This document shows positions 20,992 to 31,606 of a DNA stretch of 64,000 nucleotides, piece after piece. Below the pieces are notes generated by a model. It was not told where the DNA came from. It ran no database searches and saw only the letters and a program-made list of their open reading frames with translations. This stretch comes from Macrobrachium rosenbergii (Eukaryota > Arthropoda > Malacostraca > Decapoda > Palaemonidae): positions 52,075,727 through 52,139,726 of the forward strand of contig NC_089781.1 in assembly GCF_040412425.1 (NCBI RefSeq), read 5' to 3'. Position numbers and translations under genes: made by a program. Numbering within the stretch: the first letter of the stretch is position 1; each line of letters begins with the position of its first letter.

Positions 20992-23294
20992 TATCTTGCA
21001 TTCAACGTGTGTGTAGCTCACAGATCCCTGAGTAGTGAGTGTTGTTCAAGTGGTCCTCCAGCAATGAAGTTCTGGAAAAACGTTACCAGGTGAAAGCCCT
21101 ACCAGTTGAGTCGTCCGAGGGAAATACGCCCCGACGACTCTGTTGGTGGCTGAAAAGGCGGGCTCGTTTTCCCTCTAACTTCCCCTTTTGCTCCTCTCCA
21201 GCAGGTGATGACTCCCCCCCCCCCTTCCTCTTAGTTTCATCTGTTTGTGGAAGGGCATGAGGAAAGTTGGACCACATCATCTCGGATCTTCCGTTCCGAG
21301 GGGAGAAAACTGATGGCTTAGTTTACCGCCTTGCTTCAGGTCCCAGACTGGATGCCAAACACCAATCCCAGCTCATACTGGCTACACTGGGCCTACCTGG
21401 CAAGGAGGTGATTGGCTCCTGATGCCCCTGCTCTGTCATGACCCACTGGCAACGACAGTCACCACAACAACCGTCACCTTCTAGAGGTTTGTCCAGGTGC
21501 TGGTATCAGTTTTCGCACCTGGGAGCACCCATTTTGCTGGTCAGCAAAGTCACTGTTCCACTGCCGCCTGGCTTCCTGGCTCCGGTTTCATGCGGCTGGC
21601 CCCTCCACTGGTTCTGATCTTTTTTTTTGGACTGTCGCCGCCCCTGTTGCTGACCATACTGCCTTCCTTGAATGCTGTTCTGTCTCTGTTAATGACTTTC
21701 CAGCCTTGGCCCTTTGTCTGCTTCCATCCCCATTCCATCGACCCTGGCGCTGCCCGACTTGAATCTTCCACGCAGTTTTGGTTTGCATTCCCGGCCCCAG
21801 TTGGGTTTTTGTTCCTGATAGGACAGGCTCTTGGAGTCTGCCCAGGCAAATGTTGGGTCCCCGCTGCTTAAAGGGATGTGCCAAATCTGCTGAAGAAATG
21901 TTCCTGAGTCAGGAAATGGGTTTCCTGGCTTGGGGATTTGACTGCTTTCTCCTGAAGCAGATGGTGAAGAAGAAGAAGAGGAGGAGGACCCTAGGAAGGT
22001 GACCGTCGCGTCTTCATCTTCATCATCGCGTCTTCGCCTTTGGATCTTGTTCCACTTCTCCTTGCAGCCAAAGAAGAAGTCTGCCTCTTCCCCCTAAGAA
22101 ACCTGTTTTAAGACTTCTAAGGGGTCTGCCTCCTTCCACAGGGAAGGCAGTGGGATCTCGAAATGGCGGCTCTTCCTGATCCTCGGATCAGGGAACCGCT
22201 GTTGGATACCGCCTTTCCAGGGCCAGTAACCGGGAGCCAAATTGTGCAGACCAAGGTCGGCTCTCCCCTGCTGCGCCTAAGAAACTTCCTGCATCTAAGG
22301 CCAGTGAGTCCACGTTGGACACTTTAGTAGTTCACAAGTTGCTCAGGACCGGGTCCCATGGAGACTTGTATCCCAGTCTGGATACAAACACTTCTCACAT
22401 GTACAGACCAGGGATGGGGCAGAAAAAGAGCCGGGGCATGCAGGTGCTCTGTCTCTTCCTGCTGGCACTCCTTCAAGTGCCAAGTCAGGTTCCCGGAGGT
22501 AGGGAAGAAGTCCCCACTGTCTTCCCGAGAGTCTCTGGCCTCGGAAGAGTCTGGGGCATCGTCCAGAGGACAGCAGCAGATTTTTCAGCCAGCCGCACGC
22601 TCAACTCTCCCAGTCCCCAGCCACGTCCGCGGCCAGCCAGCCTGGCTCAGGAGAGGCGAATTGCCTCGGCTCTTGCGAGCCGCCTCCGCTCTCCTCGGGA
22701 TCGTCACTTGGGCTGAAGCAGTCTTTCTCAGACCCGGCTCTTTCATCACTGTGGGTTGGTGACCGCTCTTGGCCCGCTGTTCTGCTGGTTCTGCCAGTAA
22801 AGGCAGTGGGAGCGCCTAATCTTCTTTAACCCCTCTGCCCCTTCTCCTTCTTCCAGGGGCGAAGTTGAAGGAGGAACTCTGGGGAGTGTTCTCCTCAGAG
22901 TTCTACTGAATTAGAGGGGTTGCACTGGCTCCCATCCTTGGCTCCTACCAGGTCTTACGCCTCATAGTTCAGGAAGGTCCTTGATGGTCTGCTCAGGTTC
23001 TCCTCCCAAGCGGGGAGAGTAATAACGGGAGGACCACACTCTGAAGGATTTCGAAGTCCTCTGCCCCAGGATGCCGACACCCTGAAATACAGAGGACTTT
23101 TGCAGAGGTTATCGGTGATTCAAGCACAATGACCTGGTGGAAGGGACAACTGATCCTGGCGTTTCTTACAACCCGATCTTTTGTCAGAGGCTGTTCCTTT
23201 CCTCGCTTGCAGAACCAGAAAGGGAAGACAAGGTGGTGAACTCCAGTCAGTTCAGAGAGACTTTATCAGATTCCTCCCTCCAATCAGTGAGTCT

Positions 23295-23363
23295 CCTAAT
23301 GTAAAGGACCGACCTGTTTGTAAGATTGTTCGGAACAAATAACAATTTTTAAATAAATTGTAT
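23295..23363 (+). repeat. A2 internal complementary region, interrupted
   Basis: cctaatgtaaaggaccg to cggaacaaa, then taacaatttttaaataaatt; the right half is cut off after ttgtat by the start of B2 at 23364. Confidence 0.85.
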
Positions 23364-23524
23364 TTTGTTCCGACACAATATACAAACCCTCGGTCCTTTA
23401 CATTAGGAGATACTTTCAGGCGTAGGCTGGAAACGGCCGTTAAACTCTTGAACAAGGTGGTTAGGCAGTAACTACCTCCAGGTAGGCGGGGATACCCGCC
23501 TGCCCGGATGTAAACATTCCAGTT
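23364..23524 (+). repeat. B2 left inverted terminal repeat
   Basis: tttgttccgacacaatat to gatgtaaacattccagttt; partner at 30533-30714. Confidence 0.92.
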
Positions 23525-24237
23525 TGCTTTCGGCCGTCAGCCGTTGCTGACGTATTTTTTGTTCTCTCTGCTGACTGTCGTTAAGCTCTTATTATCCTGG
23601 TGGGATCTTTCTGTATTTTTGTTTATATATTGCGTGTGTTTGATATTTGGTAATACAAACCCACGATTTGTGATAACCTTGTGTAAGCCGTCGTTCCCTG
23701 CCTGTGTGTCTGGGGTTTGACGGCCAAGGGCATAACTGGAGTAGCGTAGCCAAGTGGTAATGCTTCTCTCCAGCAGCCCTTTTTACGTAAATACTGGAGG
23801 CGCCCCTGTACTTTCGGGATTAGTTTGGGACGCTTTTCTTCACTTCCCCACATCCATCGGGACGTAAGATTAGTCCCTTCTTGGGCTTCCGCCCTCCGTG
23901 TAAGGGGCATCACTAATTTCTTCCTTCTTTGCTGAGTGTTTGTCTCCGCCTGCGCTTAGAGATTTGCGGGCTGAGTGGGAGGTTACGGGCGTCGTCGATA
24001 AGTTCCGCTTCCACGGCGCCCTTGGTGGCCTCCCCTCTGTCCTTTTTCTCTTCCCGTAGGTTCTTCCTTCTCTCTCCTTAGCCCTCTTTCGCCCTCTTCG
24101 CTCGCTCGTCGGGTGAAGACACGGGGAGGGAGGAGCGAGCAACCTCGTCTAGAGTACCTCCTAACGCTGCGTAGGGCTGTTCCCCTTGTAGCGGGAGGAG
24201 CCTCCCTCTACTAATCATATTTGTTTTTTTCTTTCAG
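23525..24237 (+). promoter_or_regulatory. B2 leader with candidate splice acceptor
   Basis: Same leader as 11422-12142. The acceptor ctactaatcatat plus ttgtttttttctttcag (24208-24237) is kept, and the donor-like cgtgtaagg lies near 23898. The conservation of both in B1 and B2 supports, but does not prove, a leader intron. Confidence 0.4.
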
Positions 24238-24599
24238 GTTGACAGTGAGCATTGCAGAGACAGCAGTAGTTGGCTGGATATCATATATCAAGAATATCTT
24301 GCATGAAGCAGTCCCGACTTTCATTCAGTGTTGCTTCGGGATCGACCACAATACCTGATTAGATGACATATTACCACGTCGGGATCGCTCTGACTCTGTT
24401 CCCGCTGATGTAGTTCGATCGCTGTCATTGCTGGTTTTCATGTATGCTGTTGCAATGCTTCCTGCGTATCTGTGGTCTATCTGCTCCTGCTGTTCCCTGT
24501 GTTTTGCTCGTGTCAACTCTCTACGACAGTCTCTGGGCTGCTCTCCTGGTCTCCTGCCGCAGCCGCCCTGATCGCTCCTGTCGATGCTGGTGACTTTCA

Positions 24600-25190
24600 A
24601 TGACACTCTGTCTGTTGCATTAGCTCCTGCCTTCCGAACAGCTAACGTAGCTCCTGCATCGAATGTCCTGATCGTGCCCGCTTCTTCTCCTAGTGGTCGT
24701 GCCCGGGGCCACTTCCGTTGTGTTCCTGCCTGCTGCCATCCTGTAGAAGACGTGGGCGTGAAGGGAAGGAAGTCGCCTTGTGGAAGTGACGTTCCTGGCC
24801 GTTGCATAGCTCCTGCTCTCCGAACCTTTGCCGTAGCTCCTGCATCGGCTGTCCTGATCATTCCTGCTGCTTCTGGCGGTCGTGCCCGGTCCGCTTCCGT
24901 GCGTTCCTGCCAGCTGCCCCAGAGGTTACGATGTCCGCCATCCTGTAGAAGATGTCGGCGTGAAGATTTAGGAAGTGGTCCTGTTGAGGTGATGTTCCTG
25001 GCCGTTGCAGTAGCTCCTGCCCTCCGAACTGCTGCCGTAGCTCCTGCATCGGCTGTCCTGATCATGCTTCTCCTGGTGGTGGTGTCCTGGCGTCCGTTGT
25101 GTTCCTGCCGGACTACCCTGGAGGTTACGATGTTTCGTGTCCACCATCCTGTAGAAGATGTGGGAGTGGAGATGAAGGAAGCTGTCCTGT
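24600..25190 (+). repeat. B2 ORF1 tandem units of about 205 bases
   Basis: Counterpart of 12490-13130. The blocks gctcctgcatcg and gaggttacgatgt recur at similar spacing; the first unit is shortened relative to B1 (around 24720-24760). Confidence 0.7.
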
Positions 25191-26073
25191 GGAAGTAGCC
25201 GCCGTCTTCTTCATCTTATCTTCGATTTCGTCTTCTGCTGCGTCTTCCCTTCCTCTCCCGAGGTCCTGGAGGTCCCGAGAATCGGACAGACCTCCATCGG
25301 CCGAAGGAAGGATGCTGCTTCTTCCCCTTGATGCCCTTGGACATTTAGGGACTGCCTCCTTCCGAGGAGGCAGTGGGTCTCTCGTTGGCTCTTCCCGACC
25401 TTCGGGTTAGGGAACCGATTCGCATAGCCGTGGGTTTTGTGTTTCGGAAGCCGCGGGCGCGCAGACCTCAGTTTGCGTTCCCGTTCCCAGTCTTAGAGGT
25501 TCCGCCTCTAAGATGGGGGCTGCTTCGGGCGCTCGTTCACGAGCCGCTTCGAGTGCTCGAGATTCTATGGAATATCGAGTATCCCGATCTGGTCTGGAGA
25601 GATTTTCCTGGGCCCAGTTCGGGAGCAGTGCGAGAGAAAGGGCCGAGGCACCCAGGTGTCTCGGTTCCTCTTCCTGCCAGCACCGCAAGCGCTCCCCGAG
25701 TGTTTGCCAGTGCTCGGTCGGGTTCCCAGCCTGGTGTCTCGAACCTCTCGGTTCGAACACCAGAAGAAGCAAGGAAGAGATTCACTTTGGGAGTCCTGCG
25801 GGACTTCTAAGGGACTGACTCTCTTCCGAAGACAAGTTGGCGATTGGCGCATTTTCCTGTGGGATCTTGCTTGTTTGGGGTCGCGAGAGCACGGCCTCTC
25901 GAGGCCATTCCCTCGTTGCCAGTCTTGGAAGTCTGCATCTAAGACTGGTTCTGTGCTTGGCTCTTTTAATCTATTAGGTAACAAAGCAGCCGCTCCCGAT
26001 TTTCGGAAGTCTCGTGGGTAGCTCGAATTCTATGAATCAGCGCTCTCCTTCGAGGCATAGGACGAGAAAAGTG

Positions 26074-26310
26074 CCGAGACACCCAGGTGTCTGGTTGCCG
26101 AGACACCCAGGTGTCTGGTTGCCGGGACGGTAGACACCCAGGTGTCTGGTTGCGGGACACCCAGGTGTCTGGTTGCCGACACCCAGGTGTCTGGTTGCCG
26201 GGACGCCTTGTGTCTGGTTGCCGGGACACCCAGGTGTCTGGTTGCCGAGACACCCAGGTGTCTGGTCGCCGGGACACCCAGGTGTCGGTGTACCGCGACG
26301 CCAGGTGTCT
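26074..26310 (+). repeat. B2 24-base minisatellite, expanded allele
   Basis: About ten units of acacccaggtgtctggttgc(c)g with gaga/ggga spacers. One unit is altered (ggacgccttgtgtctggttg) and the last two are degenerate (gtcggtgtaccg, cgacgccaggtgtctc). Frames through it give repeated HPGVWLP or CRDTQVSG peptides. Each unit contains the complementary pair acacc/ggtgt, which could aid slippage. B1 has two to three units at the same place. Confidence 0.93.
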
Positions 26311-26534
26311 CGATTCTGCCCGCCAGCTGCTTCGGTTGCTCGGGGGCTTCATTCTTGTGTCTCGAACTTTAGGGTTCGAGCATGCAAGATAGCAGACACA
26401 GAATTCCCCTATGAACCTTCTTCTCGAGGGCCTTGGCCTCGGTTTCGGCCTCGAAGGAGTTTAGAGTTCGGGAAACTAGCAATTGTTCACAGCAGACGAG
26501 TCTGGCCTGCCCAGTTATGAGTCTGGCTCTGGCT

Positions 26535-26665
26535 CGGCTCGACTTGGCTTGCCAGACTGGCTCGGTTCGACTCGACTGGCTTGCCAGACTGGCTTGCCAG
26601 ACTGGCTTGCCAGACTGGCTCGACTTGACTCGGCTTGCCAGACTGGCTTGGCTCGTTTCGGCTCG
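26535..26665 (+). repeat. B2 repeat of ttgccagactggc
   Basis: The 13-14 base word ttgccagactggc occurs six times, three in direct succession (about 26578-26618), among cgactcg/ggctcg words. B1 (14335-14410) has a less regular version and B3 (39608-39640) one copy. The array is local to this point of the B-family ORF1. Confidence 0.85.
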
Positions 26666-26899
26666 CCCCATCTCGCCTGCCTCCCAGTCTGCCGCATACC
26701 GACCAGCTGGATCGCGTTCTTGTGATCGGCTCGGCTCGGCTCAGCCCTACTCGGTTTTTTCCGATTCGGGTTCTCGTCTATGCTCGAGTGAACTTTTTGC
26801 TCTTCCCAGGAAAGCACTTTGCCACGGCATAGGTGCTCTTCTTTCCCCGTGTGGCAGTAATCTCCTTCGGTTGATTATTGCTCACGGTCCGCCTCTCCT

Positions 26900-27700
26900 G
26901 CTTATCATTCTGGCAGGACAGGTAGGGCTACTCTTTTCTCCTCACCTGTTCTCTTCTCCTTTCGGTTGTTCCGAGAGGAGCGAGACGGACAGAGAGAGCT
27001 CCGACGAAATTTTCTTTCGGAGTTCGGCTGCCTGGCGTGCTTTGGGTATCGGTCCCCCGATTCTCTCGTATTATAACCAGGTAGCTGAGAAGGGTTTCAT
27101 GGGATCTGTCAAGGTCTCCCTCCAAGGGAGAAGTACAGGGGTTTCACGCATTCGGAACAGCGAGGGTCTTCCTCTTCAAGTACGATCGCCCCCGTGTTCT
27201 CGGGGAACTTCGCGCTGATTCGTCGGCGCGAGGATCCCTGGGACAGGACCGCGGCTCCCCCAATGAATAACCTTCATCACTTGCAACCCTTGCAGTTTCT
27301 GAGGGGCCGAGAATGTCAGGGACCGCCGCGGTCCTGTCTTCCGAGAAACGTTCTCGACCTGATGGATTCTTTTCTTCGATGGAGTTAATTCAGGTCGAAA
27401 CACCAAACTTCCACCCCTGCCTCGGCAGAATATGAATTCTTCTTGCCTCGGAGGGTCTTGCTGACCACAGTTTTTTGGGCAATTCTGGTGCTAAGAAGAA
27501 GGACTTTGTCCCAATTCGGATCTCCAGTTTCGTAAGTCCCGAGTTGGCTCGACCCTTGGGAACGAACCTTTACTTGGTTCTGCCTTTCTCTTTCAGAGAT
27601 TTGCCAGATACCCTGGTAATCAAGGTTCCCACCAGGGCACTGCCTTGTCCTTTGGACAATGGCCAAGAATTTTGGGTCTTAGTCATTTCAACTCGACCTG
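26900..27700 (+). pseudogene. B2 ORF1 C-terminal part, gag-like, decayed
   Basis: Parallel to B1 14600-15440. The segment FALIRRREDP (about 27212-27241) corresponds to A's FALIRQHND, and a frame at 27475-27744 carries KKKDFVPIRIS as in B1. Multiple stops. No RT palm motif follows before the RNase H remnant at 28215. Confidence 0.5.
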
Positions 27701-28214
27701 AGTTCAAGCCAGCCCACCTCAACTCCTTAGCTAAGAAGTCCTAGGCTTCAGAAGAAGATTGCAACTGCTGATGCCTGGACAAAATGATGCTTATCGAGTC
27801 TCTGGAGCTGGCAGCAACATTGCCGAGACCTGGGAATGGATTCCTTCAGGAGAAGTATCTATTTCCCTTAGGTCTCGGCAATTCTTTCCATCGATCTCTC
27901 ATCCCACCACCTCTCCCGTGCTCCCGATTCGGGAAATGCCAGCCGGCTAGAGCTAATTGTCTCGGTTCCCTGTCATCTTGCAGAAGCTTCCCCATGGTCG
28001 AAAATGGAAGTCTGCTTCCTTTTGCCCGTTCTTTCCTCTTCGAGGTATGAGGAAAGAGTTAGGCTAATGCTTGATTATAGGAACCTTCGAATATGCCTTC
28101 ATATTTCCCCTCAAATCTTGTGTCTACTCACAGATTCACAGGTTGAGGAATAGGCGCACACTGGTAAAGACCTTGTCTTGAATTTGTGCGACCGAGAGAT
28201 GATTAGTACCTTCC

Positions 28215-28410
28215 GTCACCGTCCTGGGCTCAGGGCAGCCTTTTGGCCGTCCGAGAATCCAGGATGGGTTTTGCGGCACTCACTGGTTTCATTGAACAAT
28301 AAAACCACAGTAGTGACTTTTGTCGACAAACAGGAGGCAATCGTTTTTTCCCCCTGTTTTATCTCGACATTTGAAGGTACTCGAGTGTTGTTCTATTGCA
28401 CACTCGACAG
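28215..28410 (+). pseudogene. B2 RNase H remnant
   Basis: SLNNKTTVVTFVDKQEA near 28285-28335, in the frame opened at 28178; as in B1 the catalytic aspartate of this motif is replaced. Confidence 0.68.
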
Positions 28411-28644
28411 CTCAATTAACCAGATGCATCCCTGGTGGGGATGTATTGGTAGGCAAGCCTGGCCTCGGGTTTGAGTGATCGGGACAGAACATGCTGCTCA
28501 CTCTTTTTTCACGAAGACTCATACAGAGACTGCTGGACTGAGAAATCCCTACCGTCCTTCTGTTGCCTCCCTGCACACAAGTCAGTAGTGTTTTCTCGCT
28601 CCCTCATACCAGACCAGGGGCCGCTCTGTTGAGGCATGCTGTCT

Positions 28645-29847
28645 TTTGGTGAAAACTCGATATCAACGTTTTTTCCCTCCGTATTTGTCCGTTTCGCTAG
28701 GGGTTCACAAACATTGCTCACCCCGAGTTACAGACAAATACTTAAAGACTTCCCCTTCTTCCGACCTGATTGCCGAGGCATCGAGAAGAATTCCGCTTGA
28801 CCCATCCTCCTGTGCAGCTACACAAGAAGCGGTTCTTGAGGCAGTACATCCCTGTGGGTTCAGGACTGGGAGACTTTCCAGCTTTCCTTGCAAGCACAGG
28901 CTTTCTCGCTGAGTGGCAACGGATATAGCTGGATATCCCTTGAAGTCCTCTGCAACACTGTCCCAGGGACTGGATCCGTCTTCGCTGGTGGTGTCGTTGT
29001 CGGAACTTCTTCCCGGTCAGAGTCGCTTGTCAAGTCTGGACTTCCTCGTCTTCTCCGCCGAGGGCTGCTTCTCTCCCTTTCAGTTTTGAAGAATGTAGGC
29101 CCTTGCGACCTAGTCTTCTATCTGAAGTAGCCTTCGTCTCCTTAGTCGAGAGTTAGCTACGGACGAGAAGCTTCTTCAGTCATGCTGTCCCAGGGAATGT
29201 TTCCTGGGTGGCATGCGACTCGTTTTAGGGTTCCTGTCCGTGCTCTGCACTCGCCCTACGAGTCGTCGTCGGATAGAGATATGCCCTCTTAGGTCCATCT
29301 CTCATCTTACCCTGGCCTTGGCGTAGAAGATGGAAGAACAGGGTGGGGATCATCCTTCTCGGATGTCGTAGGTGGACTCCAAATCCATTGGCATCGACTG
29401 TCGGGTTCGAGTCCTTCTTGTTCCCCTCCTCCTTGGACTTTGTATCGATGATCCAGATCATTCGTTACTCTGTCCTATTGGGAGCTGTGGTACTTTCCGA
29501 AAGGTTTGACATTCCTAACCTGGATGTCGTCAACGTTTTCGCCAGTACTGTCTCTCCCAAGGAAGAAGTGTCTAAGGACACATCTTCCTCCTGACTTCGT
29601 GAAGCGATCAAGGAGGTACTTGGCAGCTGATGACAACGATACCGGTACCTTTCACCCGAGCTCACAAAGTCGATGGCTTGGTCCATCCCTCGCATTCCGG
29701 AAGAATATGTCGGTACCACAGGAGCTGAAGGCGGGTGTGTGGTCCCAACAGACTACCTTCACCTCCTTCTACCTCTGGGATGTTGCACACAAGTCCTTGG
29801 ACACTTTTTCCTTGGGTCCTGTGGTGGCTGCTCAACAAGTTGTGTAG
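28645..29847 (+). pseudogene. B2 tyrosine recombinase remnant
   Basis: Nucleotide-level counterpart of B1 16370-17626 with small indels. The best frame is 29506-29847, which ends KAGVWSQQTTFTSFYLWDV and the tail AAQQVV: the Trp and the nucleophile Tyr are present, while the arginine and histidine boxes upstream are destroyed. Confidence 0.73.
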
Positions 29848-30380
29848 CTTATCCAGCTCCCTTAACGGGACAGGATTGCATCTCGCCTATGTTGTACGGC
29901 TGTGATGGGGAGAATGGAGGTTGAGTGACTGGCCTCTCTTTTTCTCCCCATCCTGGCTCTCTTCCCACGGGCAGGAGAGCGGACTTGCCGTTACAAGCTG
30001 GACCGGGCGATCGAGGCAGATAAGCGCATAACAGGAGCTCCCGTTCTATTTCCGTTCAGGTTAATAGAAGCAACCCCACTCCTTCCTCTTGCAAGGGGAG
30101 GAAGGAGACCATGACTATGAGACAACCCAATGCTTGTATTTGCCTTATTGTCATCCGACGTCAAATTCTTCCAGCCTACTTTGCATGAACTGACGTTTCC
30201 TCTTTCATGCAAAGGGACCCAGAAGTCTGACAACTGATCCTGCGTTTCTTACAACCCGATCTTTTGTCAGAGGCAGTTTTTCCCTTCCTCGCTCTCACGA
30301 CCAGGAAGGGAAGACAAGGTGGTGAACTCCAGTCAGTTCAGAGAGACTTTCTCAGATTCCTCCCTCCAATAAGTGAGTCT

Positions 30381-30483
30381 CCTAATGTAAAGGACCGAGG
30401 GTTTGTATATTGTGTCGGAACAAATAACAATTTTTAAAGTAAATTGTATTTTTCCTAACTATACAAACCCGAGGTCCTTTACA
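30381..30483 (+). repeat. B2 internal complementary region
   Basis: cctaatgtaaaggaccg to gtcggaacaaa (junction 30424/30425), then taacaatttttaaag onward; same as the B1 ICR. Confidence 0.92.
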
Positions 30484-30532
30484 ATTATGCCCACCTCATG
30501 CCACCCCTCAATCTGTACCTGGGCCGAAAGGC

Positions 30533-30714
30533 AAACTGGAATGTTTACATCCGGGCAGGCGGGTATCCCCACCTACCTGGAGGTAGTTACTGCCTAACCA
30601 CCTTGTTCAAGAGTTTAACGGCCGTTTCCAGCCTACGCCTGAAAGTATCTCCTAATGTAAAGGACCTCGGGTTTGTATAGTTAGGAAAAATACAATTTAC
30701 TTTAAAAATTGTTA
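30533..30714 (-). repeat. B2 right inverted terminal repeat with extension
   Basis: caaactggaatgtttac to gggtttgta, plus the extension ending aaaaattgtta. Confidence 0.92.
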
Positions 30715-31392
30715 TTTTTCAAAAATTTTAAATTTGAGGTTTTGATCTAAAGGAAATGGACTCAAATTTGAGTTAGGCATTTCATACAAACTTGAAGTTC
30801 ACTTGGGGAAAGGTAGACCTTATTTGACAGCGAAAACTGTTTCTTGAAGTTTTAGGCAATTTCAGACACAGTCTCAGTAACCCAATTAGGTGGTAGGTTA
30901 GGCACAGAGGTGTGCCCACTCATCATTGCTGCAATCACCCTGCTTTAACCCCATTTGTTATGATTTTGGTAAACTCCGGACATTTTGCCCTCTTCCCACC
31001 CCCACCTCCCCTGGGAGCCTCACACCCCACTCCCCTATTTGCTCAGGGTTGCTCACACATTACAAGATCACAGATGCCACAGGCAAGGGAAATATCCTAA
31101 CTTCAACTACCCCAGGACACCATGCCCAGACTTGCTAGCAAGCCTCCCCTCTACCCAAAATCCTTCCAGTTAATCATCAGTTAGAAAATTGAAAAAAATA
31201 AATAGTCTCACCTGGATTTTTTTGGGCAATCTGAAAAGAAAGTCCTTTGTCCATTGATTTTGTTTATTCTTTTAGTAGCCTAAACAAACCTAAATGGCTT
31301 AAAACAACCTCAAGACTAAACGAAAATGGTTTTTCAATGAGGTTTATTTCCAAAGCACTTTCCTCCAGGAAACTGTCTGTTCCTAAGTGTGA
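30715..31392. other. Unassigned DNA between B2 and the next DIRS terminus
   Basis: No recognisable gene or repeat. The first bases (tttttc, then aaatttgaggttt) could be a heavily changed remainder of the A2 ICR (ttttcc, then aaacctgaggtcc), but the match is too short to rely on. Confidence 0.5.
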
Positions 31393-31606
31393 TTTGTTCC
31401 CATGATATACAAACCATTGATCCTTTGCATTCCAGAATGAGGGGTGGCTGAGGTGCAGCTGCAAAGACCCATTTGTACTTTCAAACAATAGGTGGTTAAC
31501 TAAAAAGTTGTTTTTTGTTACTAAACATTCAAACCTTTTTCTCTGGCAAGGAGAAATGCTGTTGACCTATTCTCTTCCCTTCTCTGCCCTGACTTCCATT
31601 GAGCTG
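31393..31606 (+). repeat. Decayed DIRS left terminus, family related to A/B
   Basis: tttgttcccatgatatac followed by aaaccattgatcctttgcatt aligns with the A/B left end; the rest is diverged (a tggttaac word matches the gtggttagg block). Probably an old element whose body is gone. Confidence 0.55.

Larger units (their letters stand above)
19576..23155 (+). pseudogene. A2 gag-like ORF1, interrupted by mariner and decayed
   Basis: The start codon (19576) opens MEKPTKPSYPQRVCPG, close to A's gag. The frame runs to DPHAL and is cut inside the cysteine-rich motif by the mariner insertion (19690-20991). The remainder continues in pieces: a CSSGPPAMKFW-like segment near 21045, the Lys/Ser-rich segment near 21965-22090, and a stretch parallel to A's 7050-7150 near 23030-23130. 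Many stops and small indels; it ends at the internal deletion junction. Confidence 0.7.
19313..23363 (+). mobile_element. A2: A-family DIRS deletion derivative
   Basis: A left ITR (19313) and gag start (19576) as in A are followed by most of gag. Near 23150 gag sequence (acaatgacctggtggaaggg, equivalent to 7148 in A) passes directly into the 3' region (acaactgatcctgg, equivalent to 17990 in B1), so RT, RNase H and YR are absent. The left half of the ICR follows, and B2 interrupts the right half at 23363. It also contains the mariner insertion. Such a copy could only have moved with proteins supplied by others, unless the deletion came later. Confidence 0.87.
23364..30714 (+). mobile_element. 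B2: complete-length B-family DIRS element
   Basis: 7,351 bases from tttgttccgac to aaaaattgtta, inserted into the ICR of A2. The order of parts equals B1: leader, 205-base repeats, minisatellite, gag-like remnant, RNase H and YR remnants, ICR, right ITR. It is slightly longer than B1, with an expanded minisatellite. The sequence right of 30714 cannot be recognised with confidence as A2, so the target may have been damaged later. Confidence 0.92.

Noticed and set aside
26074..26310. CRISPR-like array of regular repeats
   Set aside because: The 24-base units are almost contiguous with no unique spacers, sit inside a eukaryotic retrotransposon, and vary between sister copies; it is a minisatellite.
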